Source: Clavulina sp. PMI_390
Taxonomy: Eukaryota; Basidiomycota; Agaricomycetes; Cantharellales; Hydnaceae
Length of the DNA: 27,843 nucleotides
Assembly: GCA_015039315.1 (NCBI GenBank)
Contig: WIDE01000205.1
Span: forward strand, 1-27,843
Direction of reading: 5' to 3'
Shown here: one piece after another, positions 10,693-20,947 of the stretch
Numbering within the stretch: the first letter of the stretch is position 1
Layout of the letters: each line of letters begins with the position of its first letter
The notes under the pieces: model-generated
What the model saw: only the letters and a program-made list of their open reading frames with translations
Told to the model about the DNA's origin: nothing
The model's database searches: none
Translations under genes and position numbers: made by a program

Positions 10693-12025
10693 ATGGCCGT
10701 CCGTGCGTATCTATCTTCATAAATCAAGGTTTAGAACACCCTCGATCTAACGCATTATGCGCTCGATCTGCTCACTTCTGCCTCCGATCTGCTCGATGTC
10801 TACCTTTACCGCCTGCAACTTCACCGTTGATCCTTCTATAACCCTCATACCTCTTCATAATATCTTCCAGGCACTCAATTCGAGAACAACAGCGACATTG
10901 GTGTCTTCTCCAAGTTGACAAATAGGTCCGTGCCAAGTATCCTTTTCCGTTGAACCCACCAGGCGGCTAATGGCTTTACTTGATTCTCATATTCTTGTTT
11001 ACCGCTCGCCAATCGATGATCTTTCCTCTTCCGAACTCATTCAAATCATTGCTGATCCTGTCGATCCTCGCTATCTGACATGTGACGGTTAACAATGCAT
11101 GGCGAATAGCTACTGCCTCGTTGCAGTCGGCGGGTCAACAAACTTCTACTCCGTCTTCGAAGCTGAGCTCGGAGACGTGATCCCCATCATCCATACCACT
11201 ATCGGTGGAACTCGGATTGTGGGGCGGTTATGTGCTGGTAAGTGCTAATTGCCCTACCAGACTCCTGGAAATCCCCATCTCATCGTCCCTCCTTTTATCT
11301 AATGATGCGCCATCGCCCCTTATCTCTTGAAATGGTTATATTCGACTGGATACTGGGAATCTCTCCACATTTGCATTGCGATTCATTTCTGGGAAACGAC
11401 AATACAGGCAACCGACATGGTCTGCTTGTGCCTTTCTCAACTACGGACCAAGAGCTCCAACACCTCCGCAACTCCCTCCCTGACTCTGTCGCACTCCAGC
11501 GCATCGAAGAGCGCCTCTCCGCCCTCGGCAACGTCATCGCATGCAACGATCACGTCGCGCTTGTGCACCCCGAGGTAGACCGGGAGACCGAGGAGATCAT
11601 CGCTGACGTGCTCAAGGTCGAAGTTTTCCGACAGACCGTCGCAGACAACGTCCTCGTCGGGAGCTACTGCGCACTCAGCAATCAGGGTGGCCTCGTGCAC
11701 CCCAAGACAAGCGTGCAGGACCAGGATGAGCTGAGTAGCTTGCTGCAGATTCCTCTTGTGGCCGGTACGGTGAATCGAGGAAGCGATGTGATTGGTGCGG
11801 GTCTGGTGGTGAATGATTGGTGTGCGTTCACGGGGCTGGAGACGACTGCGACGGAGATCAGCGTCATTGAGGCGACGTTCAGTCAGTATCTCTGCTTTTC
11901 GATGACCTCAGGGCATATACTGACGACTTGATTATTCTCGCTTCACCTTCACAGAGCTCCAAGGCCAACAGAGTACTGCGGTCATTGGCGAGATGCGCGA
12001 TGCTTTAATAGACAACTGGGCATAA
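10693..12025 (+). CDS. TIF6: Eukaryotic translation initiation factor 6 (eIF6)
   Basis: Five exons: 10693-10702, 10871-10925, 11110-11237, 11408-11881 and 11955-12025. They give exactly 245 aa, the usual eIF6 length. Conserved runs include [85 protein letters not shown] and [19 protein letters not shown]. eIF6 is a five-bladed pentein-fold protein that binds the 60S subunit in the nucleolus. It is needed for pre-60S maturation and blocks early joining to 40S. The first coding exon has only 10 nt and is followed by a 168-nt intron. The 3' end converges on MYND gene A after a 280-nt spacer in which nothing was recognised. Confidence 0.97.
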
Positions 12026-12305
12026 ACATTATTCTTGGGATGTATACTAGGCGCTTTCACTCTTGTCGTAGCAAACCAAAACTGGGCGTTCTCCTTCTGC
12101 GGGATCCGGCGCCGATTGATTAATCAATTTGAATACCTGATGATCCATATCGAATGCACTGAATACTGTGATGGGGAAGGGGGTACACTGGGCCGGCGTC
12201 AACGAGAAGTGTTAAGCAAGCAGTTAAACGACCTTGGTCGATATATGGAAGGACAGAGAGTAGGTGTGGCCCCAGGTCGATGGATCAAGGAGGACCAAGC
12301 CTGTA

Positions 12306-14265
12306 CTATGGCGAAGGGTCATCGGAACTACAATGTGCCTTGTGGAAGCTCCAGTCTCTGAAAGTGAGAATAAGTCAGTTCGGTGGCACTCCTAGGGTCA
12401 TGAAGGGACATACGCTCGTTGGCATGATCTCGAACAATACTTTTGGGTATGACATCGTTTACATTGTAGTCCCGGAGAATCCAGCGAAACACATCCAGGG
12501 GTTCCGCAAACGGCTCCAGATAGCGTATTGAAGAAGCTTTCTTGATGGGATATTGTCCAACATTCACGCAGAGCTTGATCAACACCGGGGCGAGCATCAA
12601 GGCGAGCGCGAATAACTTTCACTTGCATATGAAGCTTGGTTCTATGCTGCAATGGTGGTTCTTCGCTGGCATCTAGACTCCTGAGCATTAATTCTAGCAA
12701 GTCCTCAATTGAGGCTATGCGGTGTCGACAAGAAACAAGTATCCTTGAGCTTCAACCAGGGCTATACACAGTAGTAATACTCACAGATCACGCCCTCGAG
12801 CCGTGAACAAGGTAGGCTGGATACTTCCATGATAAATAGAAGTCCACAGTCAATAGCTTCCTCCATAGGACGTGGATCCTTCTGATGGATTGACCATGAG
12901 ATGAGCAGCCTGCATGTATCGACCATGTTTGGTAGCAGGTATTCATGAGCTCGGTCGAACGATTTGGGTGGCGATCGATCGTCCCAAGCGCTTGCCGATT
13001 CAGAGAGAAACGTAGCATCCAGGAGAGACTCTCGAGCGACGGAGAGTGTATTTCGCACGCGTGAATGCTTGGCCATTGCCTCAAAAAACGACGGGTGGGG
13101 ATCAAAATCCACAAGAAGGGACAACAACTCGTAGTGTTGCCGCCTTGCCTCGAGAGCAACGATGCGCTCTTGTGAGTGGTGCACACACTCAGCTTGCATC
13201 ACAATAGAGTCGTAAGAAAGTCCGGTGATTGCCGATATGTCAATCAATCTAGGCCTCTCGTCTGCCTGCGGTATGCCGGAGACTCCTAGAATTTCCAGCA
13301 CACAGAGCCGAAGACGGGCAGATGAAGCAGAGAAGATGAGAACTGGAGCGGGGATCTTCTGCCCACTGCTGTCATTCATATGATATGGATGCTGTTTGAA
13401 ACAGTACTCCCGCACTTGATAGAGGAGTCCAATAGCGTTTGTCTGGAAGGAAATTCTAAAGACCGTGGGACTACCATCAGCGCATTCTCTGTAGATGATG
13501 CGTTTGGAGTGAATATAGACACCAACCTCTCTTGTACAGTTGATCGAGCGCGGCATCTCTCGAGGTCGTAAATCATGGCCATGGCTTCGGTAGTGAACGC
13601 AAGGTTCACGGTGGTCAAGTCTAATGCCCCAATACATCTTTCGCTGGCGTACAACACGTGGACCTTTCGAAATGACTGCAGTAGCTGGATGCCATACACG
13701 CACACATCGTCTTCCACGCGGCTCATGCCGCCATTCAAGAATGAAGACGTGTGATTGCGCATGGCGCTGAGGAGATGACCAATTGTGCTCGTTGCACGGA
13801 TCCACGTCAACGTGTGGGGCAAGGAAGCCTCTTTCTTAAAGGGCAGGGAATCATTCAGAGACTTGCCAGAGCACTTCAAAATTGTAATTCACTTACAGCG
13901 AGCAAGATATTGGTTGCTAAATCAAGCTGCTCTATCGCAATGTCAGCAAACTCGATCACTAACTGAGCGAGCATCCCGAACAGGCCGTGCTCGCACCAAC
14001 TGTTAAGCTGGAACATGAAGGTGTCAAAAAGATCATCCTCAGATTCCACACGTGCGGGATCTGTGATGTGATTAAAACACTGGGTGAATGCCCACCACAG
14101 CTGGTCAACCGATAAAGCATCAAGCTGCGACTGGTCAAAGTCACTCGTGGCAAGCAACAACTTGACAATTTCGTCCTTTGCTCTACGCTGTGCATCTTTT
14201 TCTGTGAGAGGGCGAGACGTAGTGTTCGGATGATTATTTTTCGGTTTTTTCTTAGATGAGGGCAT
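12306..14265 (-). CDS. MYND-type zinc-finger protein, tandem copy A
   Basis: Five exons on the minus strand: 13897-14265, 13527-13834, 12785-13455, 12414-12714 and 12306-12357, giving 566 aa. The start MPSSKKK is shared with copy B (MPSSKKSK) and resembles copy C (MPSKRKSK), which decides the ATG at 14265. A basic tail is followed by about 500 residues of helical, family-specific sequence (SWCEHGLFGMLAQLVIEFAD, YASERCIGALDL, YHMNDSSG, EYLLPNM). The MYND finger spans about residues 519-559 (CGTPGC, CKRC, YCSRSC, DWSFHKAHC), with all eight ligands present. The frame is open throughout. Function is unknown; MYND domains usually bind partner proteins. Confidence 0.85.
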
Positions 14266-14360
14266 GGCCGTTCGCAAAGTGAATTCGAGCGTGGGAATCC
14301 TCTTGTCACTGTTGACTTCAATCTACACAGAGCGACATTGCATGCATCGGGTAAAGAAGA

Positions 14361-14462
14361 ACAGCTGATAACTCTACTATGGAGAGCAACTAATACAATA
14401 ACCCTGGAGCAGCACTTTGGAACCAGCCAGCCTGAGCATTGTTACAACGGTCACTCATATAC
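14361..14462 (-). promoter_or_regulatory. Conserved upstream block of MYND copy A
   Basis: This block resembles 16851-16957 upstream of copy B. Both start with ACAGCTGATA, contain CCTGGAGCAG and GGAACCAGCCAGCC, and end near CTCATATAC. About 42 of 50 positions match by eye in the core. It lies about 100-200 nt before the start codon. It may be a promoter element kept since duplication or simply recent common ancestry. Confidence 0.6.
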
Positions 14463-14575
14463 CAGGACAGGCATACTGACGTCATCACATTGAGGAGCCT
14501 TGATTTGAGAACGGAGACAGGTATTTATTATATATATTTCATTATTGTAGTATTTACACTCATTATGCATAGACA

Positions 14576-14600
14576 AGAGGAGAGGAGAGGAGAGGAGAGA
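14576..14600. repeat. Short AGAGG tandem repeat
   Basis: Four perfect AGAGG units are followed by AGAGA. It is a microsatellite in the copy B 3' flank. Confidence 0.85.
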
Positions 14601-14711
14601 GTGTCGTTTGGCTAGAATTGAAGTCGATGGAATGCGGTTTAACTAAGCAGAGTCGGGGTCGCCGCTAAGGTTACCTCAGTCAATCAAGAGGCGGAGGTAA
14701 GCCGCAAACCT

Positions 14712-16662
14712 CTAATGAGATGACAGAGACTCATTGGAGCTGCAGTGGCCCTTATGGAAGCCCCAGTCTCTACGAATGCGGAATGGATCAGTTTGCATGG
14801 ATCCCCGAACCCTGGCTGGACTTACGCTCGCTGACATGACCTTGAGCAGTACCTCTGAACATGGCATCTATTGCATTGCAGTTCCGGGGATTCCAGTGCA
14901 ACACACCCGGGCAAGCCACAGAATGCATTGTCTGGAGTCTCGTCCGAGTCTTCTAGTTGAGGTAGCGTCCAGGAGTTACGAAGAGTTTGATCAACTCCAG
15001 GCCGGGCGTCAAGGCGAGCTCGGATCACTCGCACTTGCGAATGAAGCTTAGTGACAAGTGGCGACGATGATTTCTCATTAGCCTCTAGACCTTGGAGCAT
15101 GAAGCTTAGCATGAATTGAATCGAGGCTAGGCAACAATAATGAATGACTCAGCGACCTCAGAACGTGGACCAAGACTCCACAAATGAACAGTACTCACAG
15201 ATGACAGCTGTGTTGCGCAAGCAAGGCAAGCTCGATACTTCCATGATAAATAGAAGTCCATGCTCAATGGCTTCTCTGATCGGACGAGGGTCCTTCCGCT
15301 CGATTGACCATGTGATAAGTAGCTCCCATGTATCAAACATGCCTGGCAGCAGGTATTCACCCTCTCGACCGGACGATTGGGGGGTTGGTCGATCATCCCA
15401 TGCAATGGAGGATTGAGACAGGAAGGAGGCATCTTGGAGAGATTCTCGAGCAATGGAAAGAGTTTTGCGTATGTATGAGCGATTTGCCATTGCTTCAAAT
15501 AGTAGCGGGCTGGGTTCACAGTCGGCAATAATGGATAATAGCTCATAATGGCCTCTCTTTGCTTCGAGGGGGTCCATGCCTTCTTGTAGGTGGTGCACGC
15601 AGTCAGCTTGCATCACAATAGCGTCGTGAGAAAGTCCGACGGCCGTTGGGACGTCAATTGAGGTGGGTCTACCGTGCAGGGAGCGTAAACATGCCGAACT
15701 TCCAGCAAGCAACGCCGAAGAGTTCTCGAGGAAGCAGAGAAGTGGTGGACCGGAAGAGGGACCTTCTCTCCACTGCTATCATTCATATGGTACGGGTGTG
15801 GTCTTGAACAGTACCCCCGCACGTGATAGAGTAGCTTCATGGCTTTCATATTAATCAGAATTCTGGAGGATGTTGCATTAGTTTCCTTTCTTCTACGCTT
15901 GTTTTATACAGCAAAGGTAATCACCTCTCATGCGAAGCTAGTCGAGAGGAGCATTGCTCTCGATGGGAGATGTCGGCCATCGCGGCGGCGGCGAATGCAA
16001 TATCCATCGTCATGAGGTCTAACGCCCCGATACATCTCTCGCTGGCGTACAGCAGATGAACGCTCTGGAAGGATTCTAGAACTTCAAACCCATAAGTACA
16101 GACATCCTCTTCCACGCGATCCAGGGCAGAGCGCGAGAACCAAGAGGGGTAGTTGGCCAAAGTGTGGAATAGCTGGCCAAACATGGTTGTTGCACGGACC
16201 CATGTCAGCCCGCGGGGCATCGAAGGCTCAGTCTTCAAGAGGAAGACGCACAAGTAAGTATTCTGGCGGGCCGTTCGTCGACTTGGCATCCCTATGAGGA
16301 CTCACCGCTAGGATGACGTTAGTTGCCGAGTCAAGTTGTTCTATGGCCATATCGGCGAACTCGATAATGAGCTGAGCGAGCATGCTGAGCAATCCATGCT
16401 CACACCACGGGTTAATAGTGTTGAAGGCTTCGATAAGAAACCCCTCACATAGGCCTGGTGGCGGGTCAGTAATTTGATTGAAGCAATCAGTAAACAAGAA
16501 CCAAATGTCATTGGAAAGTGTGTCGACGGTGGACTGCTCTCGCTCGCTCGAGGCACTCAATAACTTTCTTGCATATTCCTTGGCCCTTTGTTGTGCATCG
16601 GATTCCGTCAGACGGGGGGAGTGGGTACTACGGTTGTGCTTGGATTTCTTGGAGGACGGCAT
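14712..16662 (-). pseudogene. MYND-type zinc-finger protein, tandem copy B, frameshifted
   Basis: Five exons on the minus strand match copies A and C: 16306-16662, 15925-16232, 15199-15862, 14826-15126 and 14712-14769. Exons 2 and 4 have the same lengths (308 and 301 nt) as in A and C. Exon 3 breaks frame near 15653-15660: A has GTCAATCAAT and C has GTCAAGGAAG on the plus strand, but B has GTCAATTGAGG, four bases shorter. Before the break the frame reads HHFSASSRTLRRCLLEV; after it the frame is TSIDVPTAVGLSHD. Read straight through, translation stops near 15613, so the MYND finger (CGLPGC, CNRC, YCSRSC, DWGFHKGHC) is lost. No nearby GT-AG pair that I tried restores the frame. All other splice sites and frames look intact, so loss is recent, or a sequencing error is possible. 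Confidence 0.75.
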
Positions 16663-17246
16663 TGTTGTTGGCAAATCAAGTGGGGGAGTGTGGGAATGCC
16701 CTCGTGATTCATTGGTGGGGTTCCCCCTATTTCGTTTTCACTCAAAGTTTTTGGGACTACATGGATGTTTATTGGAGCAGCACTATGATGAGCACCTCAC
16801 TACGCATATGGCTAGACGCAGGTATACGGGCGCTTTGACGGTCGAAGACGACAGCTGATACCTTTCCTTTGGATGGCGACCAGTACCACAATCCTGGAGC
16901 AGTTCTCCGGAACCAGCCAGCCAGAGTATTGTTGCAACGAAGAGTCTCTCATATACGGAAGATTGATCCATAGCTCAGGGGGTCCGCAGCTTGCCAAGAG
17001 TCAGAGGAAGCTCGATCCGAGAACGAGTGGCGGATGGAGTCTCCATCGTTGTAACATGCAGGGTTTAGTTTCCATTGATTTTGGTATAGCTAGGGGAACA
17101 TAAGATAGAAAAGGCATGAGCGAGCATAACGGAGAATCGTTTGGCTACAGGTTAAGACGATAGAAGGGGCTTTGAGGAAACTAGGACCACAGCTCAGGTC
17201 ACCTCGATCACTCGGAGGACGGAGTCTAGCAGAGCAACCTCTAATG
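16663..17246. other. Spacer between MYND copies B and C
   Basis: This holds the copy B promoter on the left and the copy C 3' flank on the right (about 17131-17246). The latter shares TCGTTTGGCTA and ACCTCTAATG with the copy B flank. No gene was found. Confidence 0.5.
16851..16957 (-). promoter_or_regulatory. Conserved upstream block of MYND copy B
   Basis: This is the partner of the block at 14361-14462, with the same order of short motifs. It lies about 190-295 nt before the copy B start codon. Copy C has no such block: its 214-nt upstream spacer ends at the Swd2 gene. Confidence 0.6.
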
Positions 17247-19207
17247 CTATGACGAAAGGGCTTTGGAATTGCAATGACCCTTGTGGAAGTCCCAGTCTCT
17301 GAGATTTCGGAATGGATCAGCTGTATGGATCTCCGAGCTTTAGCTGGACTTACGCTCGCTGACATGTCCTTGAGCAGTACCTCTGAATATGGCATCTATT
17401 GCATTGTAGTCCCGGGGAGTCTATTGCAATGCATCCGGGGGTCCCACAGACTGCGTTATTCCAAGCGTCATCAAAGCTTCCTTGCTTATCTAGGGTCCAG
17501 CAATCCCGGAGGCTAGGGTCCACTCCAGGCCGGCTGTTGAGGCGAGCCCGAATTACATTCACTTGCGCATGTAGCTTAGCTTCATGTGGCAAGGATGGGA
17601 CCTCATTGGCCTGCAGATTTCCGGCCATGAGTCCGAGCACGCGCTCGACCGAGGCTATATTGTGAAGAATGAGACCCGTGATCATCGATCCTCCGATCTA
17701 AGACAAGATAAAAAAAACTCACAAATGACGTTCTCTGGACGTGAGCAAGGTAAGCTCGAGATTTCGACGAGAAATAGAAGTCCGCCGTCAATGGCCTCCT
17801 GGGTCGGACGAGAATCCCTCCGACGGAATGACCTTGAAATAAGCAAACACCATGCGTCAAACATATTTGGCAGCAGATATTCATGAGCAAGGTCGGGAGA
17901 GGCTGGGGGCGATCGGTAGTCCCAAGCGCTGGCGGATAGGGCCAGAAATGAGGAATCGCGAAGGGATTCTCGGGCAACTAAGAGAGAGTTCCGCATGTGT
18001 GAGCGCTTTGCCATTGCTTCGAAGAACAGTGGATTGGGATCAAGGTTGGGCAGAACAGTCAAAACCTCATAATGCCTTCTCCTTGCTTCCAGAGAGCCTA
18101 GCTGCTCTTGTGGGTGATGCACACACTCTGCCTGGCTTACAATAGCGTCGTAGGAAAGTCCGGTGATCGCAGGGAAGTCAAGGAAGTTAGGAATGTTCTC
18201 GTATTCCTGATCAGGGTCGCTGTCGTGGAGAATTTCCAGGAAGCAGTCCACAAGACAGGTTGAAGAAGTGGAAAAGAGGTGAATCGGAGCAGGAGCTTTC
18301 TCTCCGTTACTGTCATTCATATGGTATGGGTGTGGTGTTGAACAATACTCCCGCACTCGATAGAGTAGGCCAATGACGTTTTCATAAAATATAATCCTGT
18401 AGGCATAGGATTGTTATCTTTTTTCTCAAAGTCATTGTTTTCTTCTAGTCGATTGAAATGCTCACCTCTCTTGCGCGCTTAACCGAGGAGAATATGACTG
18501 TTGGTAGACAATGTGAAAAGTTGCTTGGGCGATGAATCCAATATTCAGCGTGGTCACGTCAACCGCTCCTATGCATCTTTCGCTGGCGTACAGTAGGCGA
18601 ACGCTTTGTAGCGATCGCAGAAGCCGGGCCCCATAAACGCATACATCTTCTTCTATCTGATCCAGCGCAGGACGGGAGAATGAGCTGGAATGGTCTGACG
18701 CAGCGTGCAAGAGGTGACCTAGCACGGTCGTTGCACGGACCCACGTCAACTCATTGGGCATGGATGGCTCACTCTTTACCCGGACGGAACGAGTCAAAAG
18801 GGTGGCAGGTTATTGTTATTGTTTCGATGAATAGGATGACTTACAGCAAGCGTGAGATTGGTTGCTAGATCAAGTTGCACTGAAGCCATATCGGCGAACT
18901 GTATCACTAGTTCAGCGAGCATGCCCAGCAGTCCATACTCGCACCATGGGTTAAGCTCGTTGAAGGCCTGAGCAAGTCTCCCCTCGTATTCTTTCGACGA
19001 CTGGTCGGAAAGTTGGTCGAAACACTCAGTAAAAAAGTACCAAAGATCATCACCGTAGAAGGCGTCGAGGTCAGACCCGTCTCTACCACTCGACACCATC
19101 ACCAGCCTTGTTATGGATTCTTTCGCCTTACGCCGTGCATCAGCCTCTGTTAAAGGACGTGAGCTAGCGTTTTGACCCTTCTGCTTCGATTTTCTCTTTG
19201 AGGGCAT
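17247..19207 (-). CDS. MYND-type zinc-finger protein, tandem copy C
   Basis: Five exons on the minus strand: 18845-19207, 18466-18773, 17723-18396, 17354-17654 and 17247-17298, giving 565 aa in an open frame. The start MPSKRKSK matches the starts of copies A and B. Internal landmarks shared with A are NPWCEYGLLGMLAELVIQFAD, YASERCIGAVD, EYCSTPHPYHMNDSNGEK and AITGLSYDAIV. The MYND finger covers about residues 518-558 (CGTPGC, CNRC, YCSRTC, DWDFHKGHC) with all ligands. About 35 nt just upstream of the ATG (19208-19241) resemble the leaders of A and B, sharing GTGGGAA. The gene starts only 214 nt after the Swd2 stop codon, on the same strand. Confidence 0.85.
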
Positions 19208-19421
19208 GTGGAATTGCGAGTGTGGGAACGCACCCGTGACCACGAGGCGCTCCTTGCTCAGGAATTGTATTTGCGCGCGTGGAATAGTTATTTACAAAGT
19301 ACGGCAGTGAGGCGTCTATCACACTCTCAACGGTTGGCGAATGCAAAAGCGCTTGAAAAGGGAAAGGGAGTCCTGCCTATCGGCGATGGATTGCCCAGTC
19401 AAGTGCCGACACAAAGCAACA

Positions 19422-20914
19422 TTAAGGGGCGGCTTTTGGCTTCCCATCTTCATTGCCATTGTCGGGGAGCCAGAATGCCTAGAGAAAGTGTCGAGTCAGG
19501 CAAAGGAGCGCATTAATAAGAAACAGGAACGGAACGGACCAATTCTGCCCCTGCAGTAGCCATCATCTGATACCTCGGATTGAACTTCACACAGCGAGTC
19601 ACCGAAGGGGACCCTTCCATCGTGTACGCCGGCTGGAGCGTGACCGGATCCTCCCCTGGTCCCAACCGTGGAATCTTATTGTCACTCGACAGATCCCACA
19701 CATGAACCTTCCCATCAAGCGATCCACCAATAACAAACTTGGAGTCGGGTGTCCAGCACACCTCTTCGCCGCTCAAGCCGCGCGTCGGGGTCATACCGCC
19801 TTCGCGTCCTGACTTTCCTGGTTCGAGTCCCTCGAAACCAACGAGACGGAGGAAGAGGACGCCATCGAACGCATCGACAACATAGTGTACGTTGCCAGCC
19901 GTGCCGACTAAGAGAAGCTTCCCATTAGAGCTGAAGGAGAGGGAGGTCATGAGAGGGAGACGAGGAGGGAAGGAGATGAGCTCAAGCGCCCTGTCAACAA
20001 TTTGGATGTGGAGGAATGGCTCTTTGTCGAAGTTGCGCGTGTCGTAGAGATTGATGCGCTGATATGAGTTTAGCCCAACAGCAAAAACCACACCATTCGA
20101 GTCGTATGCTGCCAGGGGAGTGTGAGGAAGACCCGATAATTCGCCCTAGAGTATCATCAGATTCAGAGTCTCATATATCTTTGGAGTATGGGGCGTACCC
20201 GAGCCGTTGGAGTTCTAAGGTCCCATAATCGCACCGTTTTATCTTCGGAAGCAGACAGAAAGCCATCACTGACGGGGGACATGTCTAGTGATACTACTCT
20301 AAGGATTCGTAATCAAAAAGAGAATAGATGAGATTAGCAAAGGATTAACATACTTCTTTTCGTGCCCCTTGAAATACTGAAGGTACTTGTTGTCATGGAG
20401 GGAGTGATAGCGAATCGTGTGGTCAACCTTGGTCGAGGCGTATATTATCGACGAGTTTTTGTGAGTGAATCGTGGGAGAGTGATCCCATACTTTTTGGAC
20501 AGCAGAGTTTTCTTATGCCTAGCGGATATAAAGTGCGTCAATACCTGCCGAAGTTAAAGACAGCATCCTACTCTTTACTCACTTTCCAGTTCGACAGTCA
20601 TACAGTCGGAATGTTTCATCTTCCGCAGCAGTCACGAAGACTTCTCCCGTGTCATCGAAGCTTGTCCCAGTGATATGGAGTGGTAGGGTCGGTGGTGGGG
20701 TTCGATTCTGGGAAGGGCCTTGAGGTGGGGTGGAAGGAGGTGTCAACGACGATTCGATAGCTCCTTTGAAAACACGAGCAGGTTTTAACCGGATCTATAG
20801 AGATCCCTTGTGTTTATTAACACACCCGTCGCGAAAAACTAACTGAATTTAACTCACGATCGTCTCCAAATCCAACGGCGCCTTCTCCTTGTCTAGCTTT
20901 GCGCTTGTTGCCAT
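19422..20914 (-). CDS. SWD2: WD40 protein Swd2 / WDR82, COMPASS and CPF subunit
   Basis: Six exons on the minus strand: 20858-20914, 20583-20794, 20354-20518, 20199-20298, 19540-20145 and 19422-19478, giving 398 aa. WD repeats are clear: [33 protein letters not shown], and [14 protein letters not shown]. Family signatures include [41 protein letters not shown], and the end [20 protein letters not shown]. The last 18 residues come from a final small exon; without that splice the protein would end wrongly in VRSVPVSY. Swd2 is part of the Set1/COMPASS H3K4 methyltransferase and of the cleavage and polyadenylation factor in yeast. Two insertions relative to human WDR82 (a Pro-rich stretch at about residues 35-55 and a Gly-rich loop near [11 protein letters not shown]) lie between blades. 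The start codon lies 33 nt from the RPB5 start on the other strand. Confidence 0.93.
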
Positions 20915-20947
20915 TTGTTTGTCTCGGCTCCGAAAACTTTCTCTGCG
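20915..20947. promoter_or_regulatory. 33-nt divergent gap between Swd2 and RPB5 start codons
   Basis: Only 33 nt separate the two ATGs. The core promoters and leaders of each gene must therefore overlap the other gene, or both genes must have very short leaders. No TATA box lies in the gap. Confidence 0.75.

Larger units (their letters stand above)
14266..14711. other. Spacer between MYND copies A and B
   Basis: The right end (about 14600-14711) is the copy B 3' flank and resembles the flank of copy C. The left end is the copy A promoter. No gene was found. TGACGTCA, a palindromic CRE-type site, lies at 14477-14484. Confidence 0.5.

Noticed and set aside
12035..12531. Plus-strand ORFs after eIF6
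   Set aside because: They run antisense over the 3' exons of MYND copy A and show no family resemblance.
12762..13805. Single 347-codon minus-strand ORF as a whole gene
   Set aside because: Only its second part is real (exon 3 of MYND copy A); its first part reads exon 2 in the wrong frame and through the intron.
12306..19207. Tandem MYND genes as a mobile element or bacterial-style defence cluster
   Set aside because: There are no transposase, terminal repeats or nuclease partners; shared flanks and intron phases point to ordinary tandem gene duplication.
19820..19830. GGTTCGAGTCC, a perfect tRNA B-box-like string
   Set aside because: It lies inside a conserved Swd2 exon on the opposite strand, and no A box or acceptor stem surrounds it.
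20699..20709. GGTTCGATTCT, a second B-box-like string
   Set aside because: It lies in a Swd2 coding exon (SQNRTPPPT) and no tRNA cloverleaf can be drawn around it.
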